Assembly (NCBI RefSeq): GCF_008329945.1
Contig: NZ_CP035807.1
Span: forward strand, 434,001-498,000
Reading direction: 5' to 3'
Source: Thiospirochaeta perfilievii
GTDB lineage: Bacteria; Spirochaetota; Spirochaetia; DSM-2461
Length of the DNA stretch: 64,000 bases
A program made the translations under genes and the position numbers. The notes below the pieces were generated by a model. It was given only the letters and a program-made list of their open reading frames with translations, was not told the DNA's origin and ran no database searches. Positions 63,970 to 64,000 of this stretch are shown piece by piece (the first letter of the stretch is position 1; every line of letters starts with the position of its first letter).

Positions 63970-63990
63970 TGGTGGTCTATAGTACCACCA
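63970..63990 (+). promoter_or_regulatory. Hairpin after peptide gene 3
   Basis: A seven-base-pair stem TGGTGGT/ACCACCA with a seven-base loop begins 5 bases past the stop and has no T tract. It mirrors the hairpin after peptide gene 2 and may limit readthrough into whatever lies beyond the window. Confidence 0.45.
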
Positions 63991-64000
63991 TTTGAGGATC

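Noticed and set aside
60884-63990. CRISPR array near the repeated region at 61-64 kb
   Set aside because: The repeats are two long inverted arms and a few 16-base motifs, not regularly spaced short direct repeats, and no cas genes are present.
1-64000. tRNA or rRNA genes
   Set aside because: No stretch with the conserved T-loop and D-loop sequence of a tRNA or with rRNA-like conservation was recognised by eye.

Overview
This AT-rich window most likely comes from a free-living, chemotactic diderm bacterium. My best guess is a low-GC spirochaete. The evidence is indirect: many lipoproteins, three chemoreceptors and a CheX, outer-membrane components (two TolC-type proteins and a porin-like barrel), and remnants of class III cyclases. 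No rRNA or tRNA gene was seen, so the assignment stays open.

Layout. 1-4.4 kb: glycine cleavage genes (lrp-gcvT-gcvH-gcvPA, overlapping, minus strand), divergent from an M20 peptidase and a TSUP permease. 4.5-9.9 kb: a five-gene operon (ApbE lipoprotein, membrane-anchored NDH-2, polyprenyl synthase, MenA-like prenyltransferase, lipoprotein) that matches the core of the flavin-based extracellular electron transfer locus of Listeria. 10-25 kb: a diguanylate cyclase, a YwbE protein, an oxidoreductase, an RND-MFP-TolC efflux operon, a chemoreceptor, a decayed histidine decarboxylase/cyclase chimera, MscS, a DEAD-box helicase, an ECF sigma/anti-sigma pair and a PilZ protein. 25-27 kb: an EIIA-CBS regulator with an ArsB/NhaD transporter. 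27.3-37.8 kb: an accessory segment between two same-orientation recQ copies that share 815 bp. It carries five secreted or lipoprotein genes and a divergent membrane-bound LuxR-type regulator. 37.8-54.4 kb: GNAT-ASCH, a frameshifted PilZ gene, RsgA, CheX, a porin-like protein, two chemoreceptors, an AraC/GPH-MFS/GH2 sugar locus, HsmA with TetR, and YgiQ. 54.5-64 kb: a lipoprotein, then a complete type I export system (C39 peptidase-ABC transporter, HlyD, TolC) with a CPBP protease and double-glycine leader peptides.

The most unusual part is 60.9-64.0 kb. The peptide cassette occurs twice, head to head, as an inverted repeat. Between the arms lie a decayed second transporter gene and a decayed CPBP gene. 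Both arms share a promoter block, a broken gene of about 156 codons and a following double-glycine peptide gene with unrelated cores. This looks like a bacteriocin-type system that is diversifying by duplication and decay.

A second genome-wide pattern is a TATAAT-like box only 6-11 bases before the ATG at eight genes that lack a clear Shine-Dalgarno. These include several regulators, and leaderless mRNAs are the simplest explanation. All family names are from memory of motifs. No search was run.
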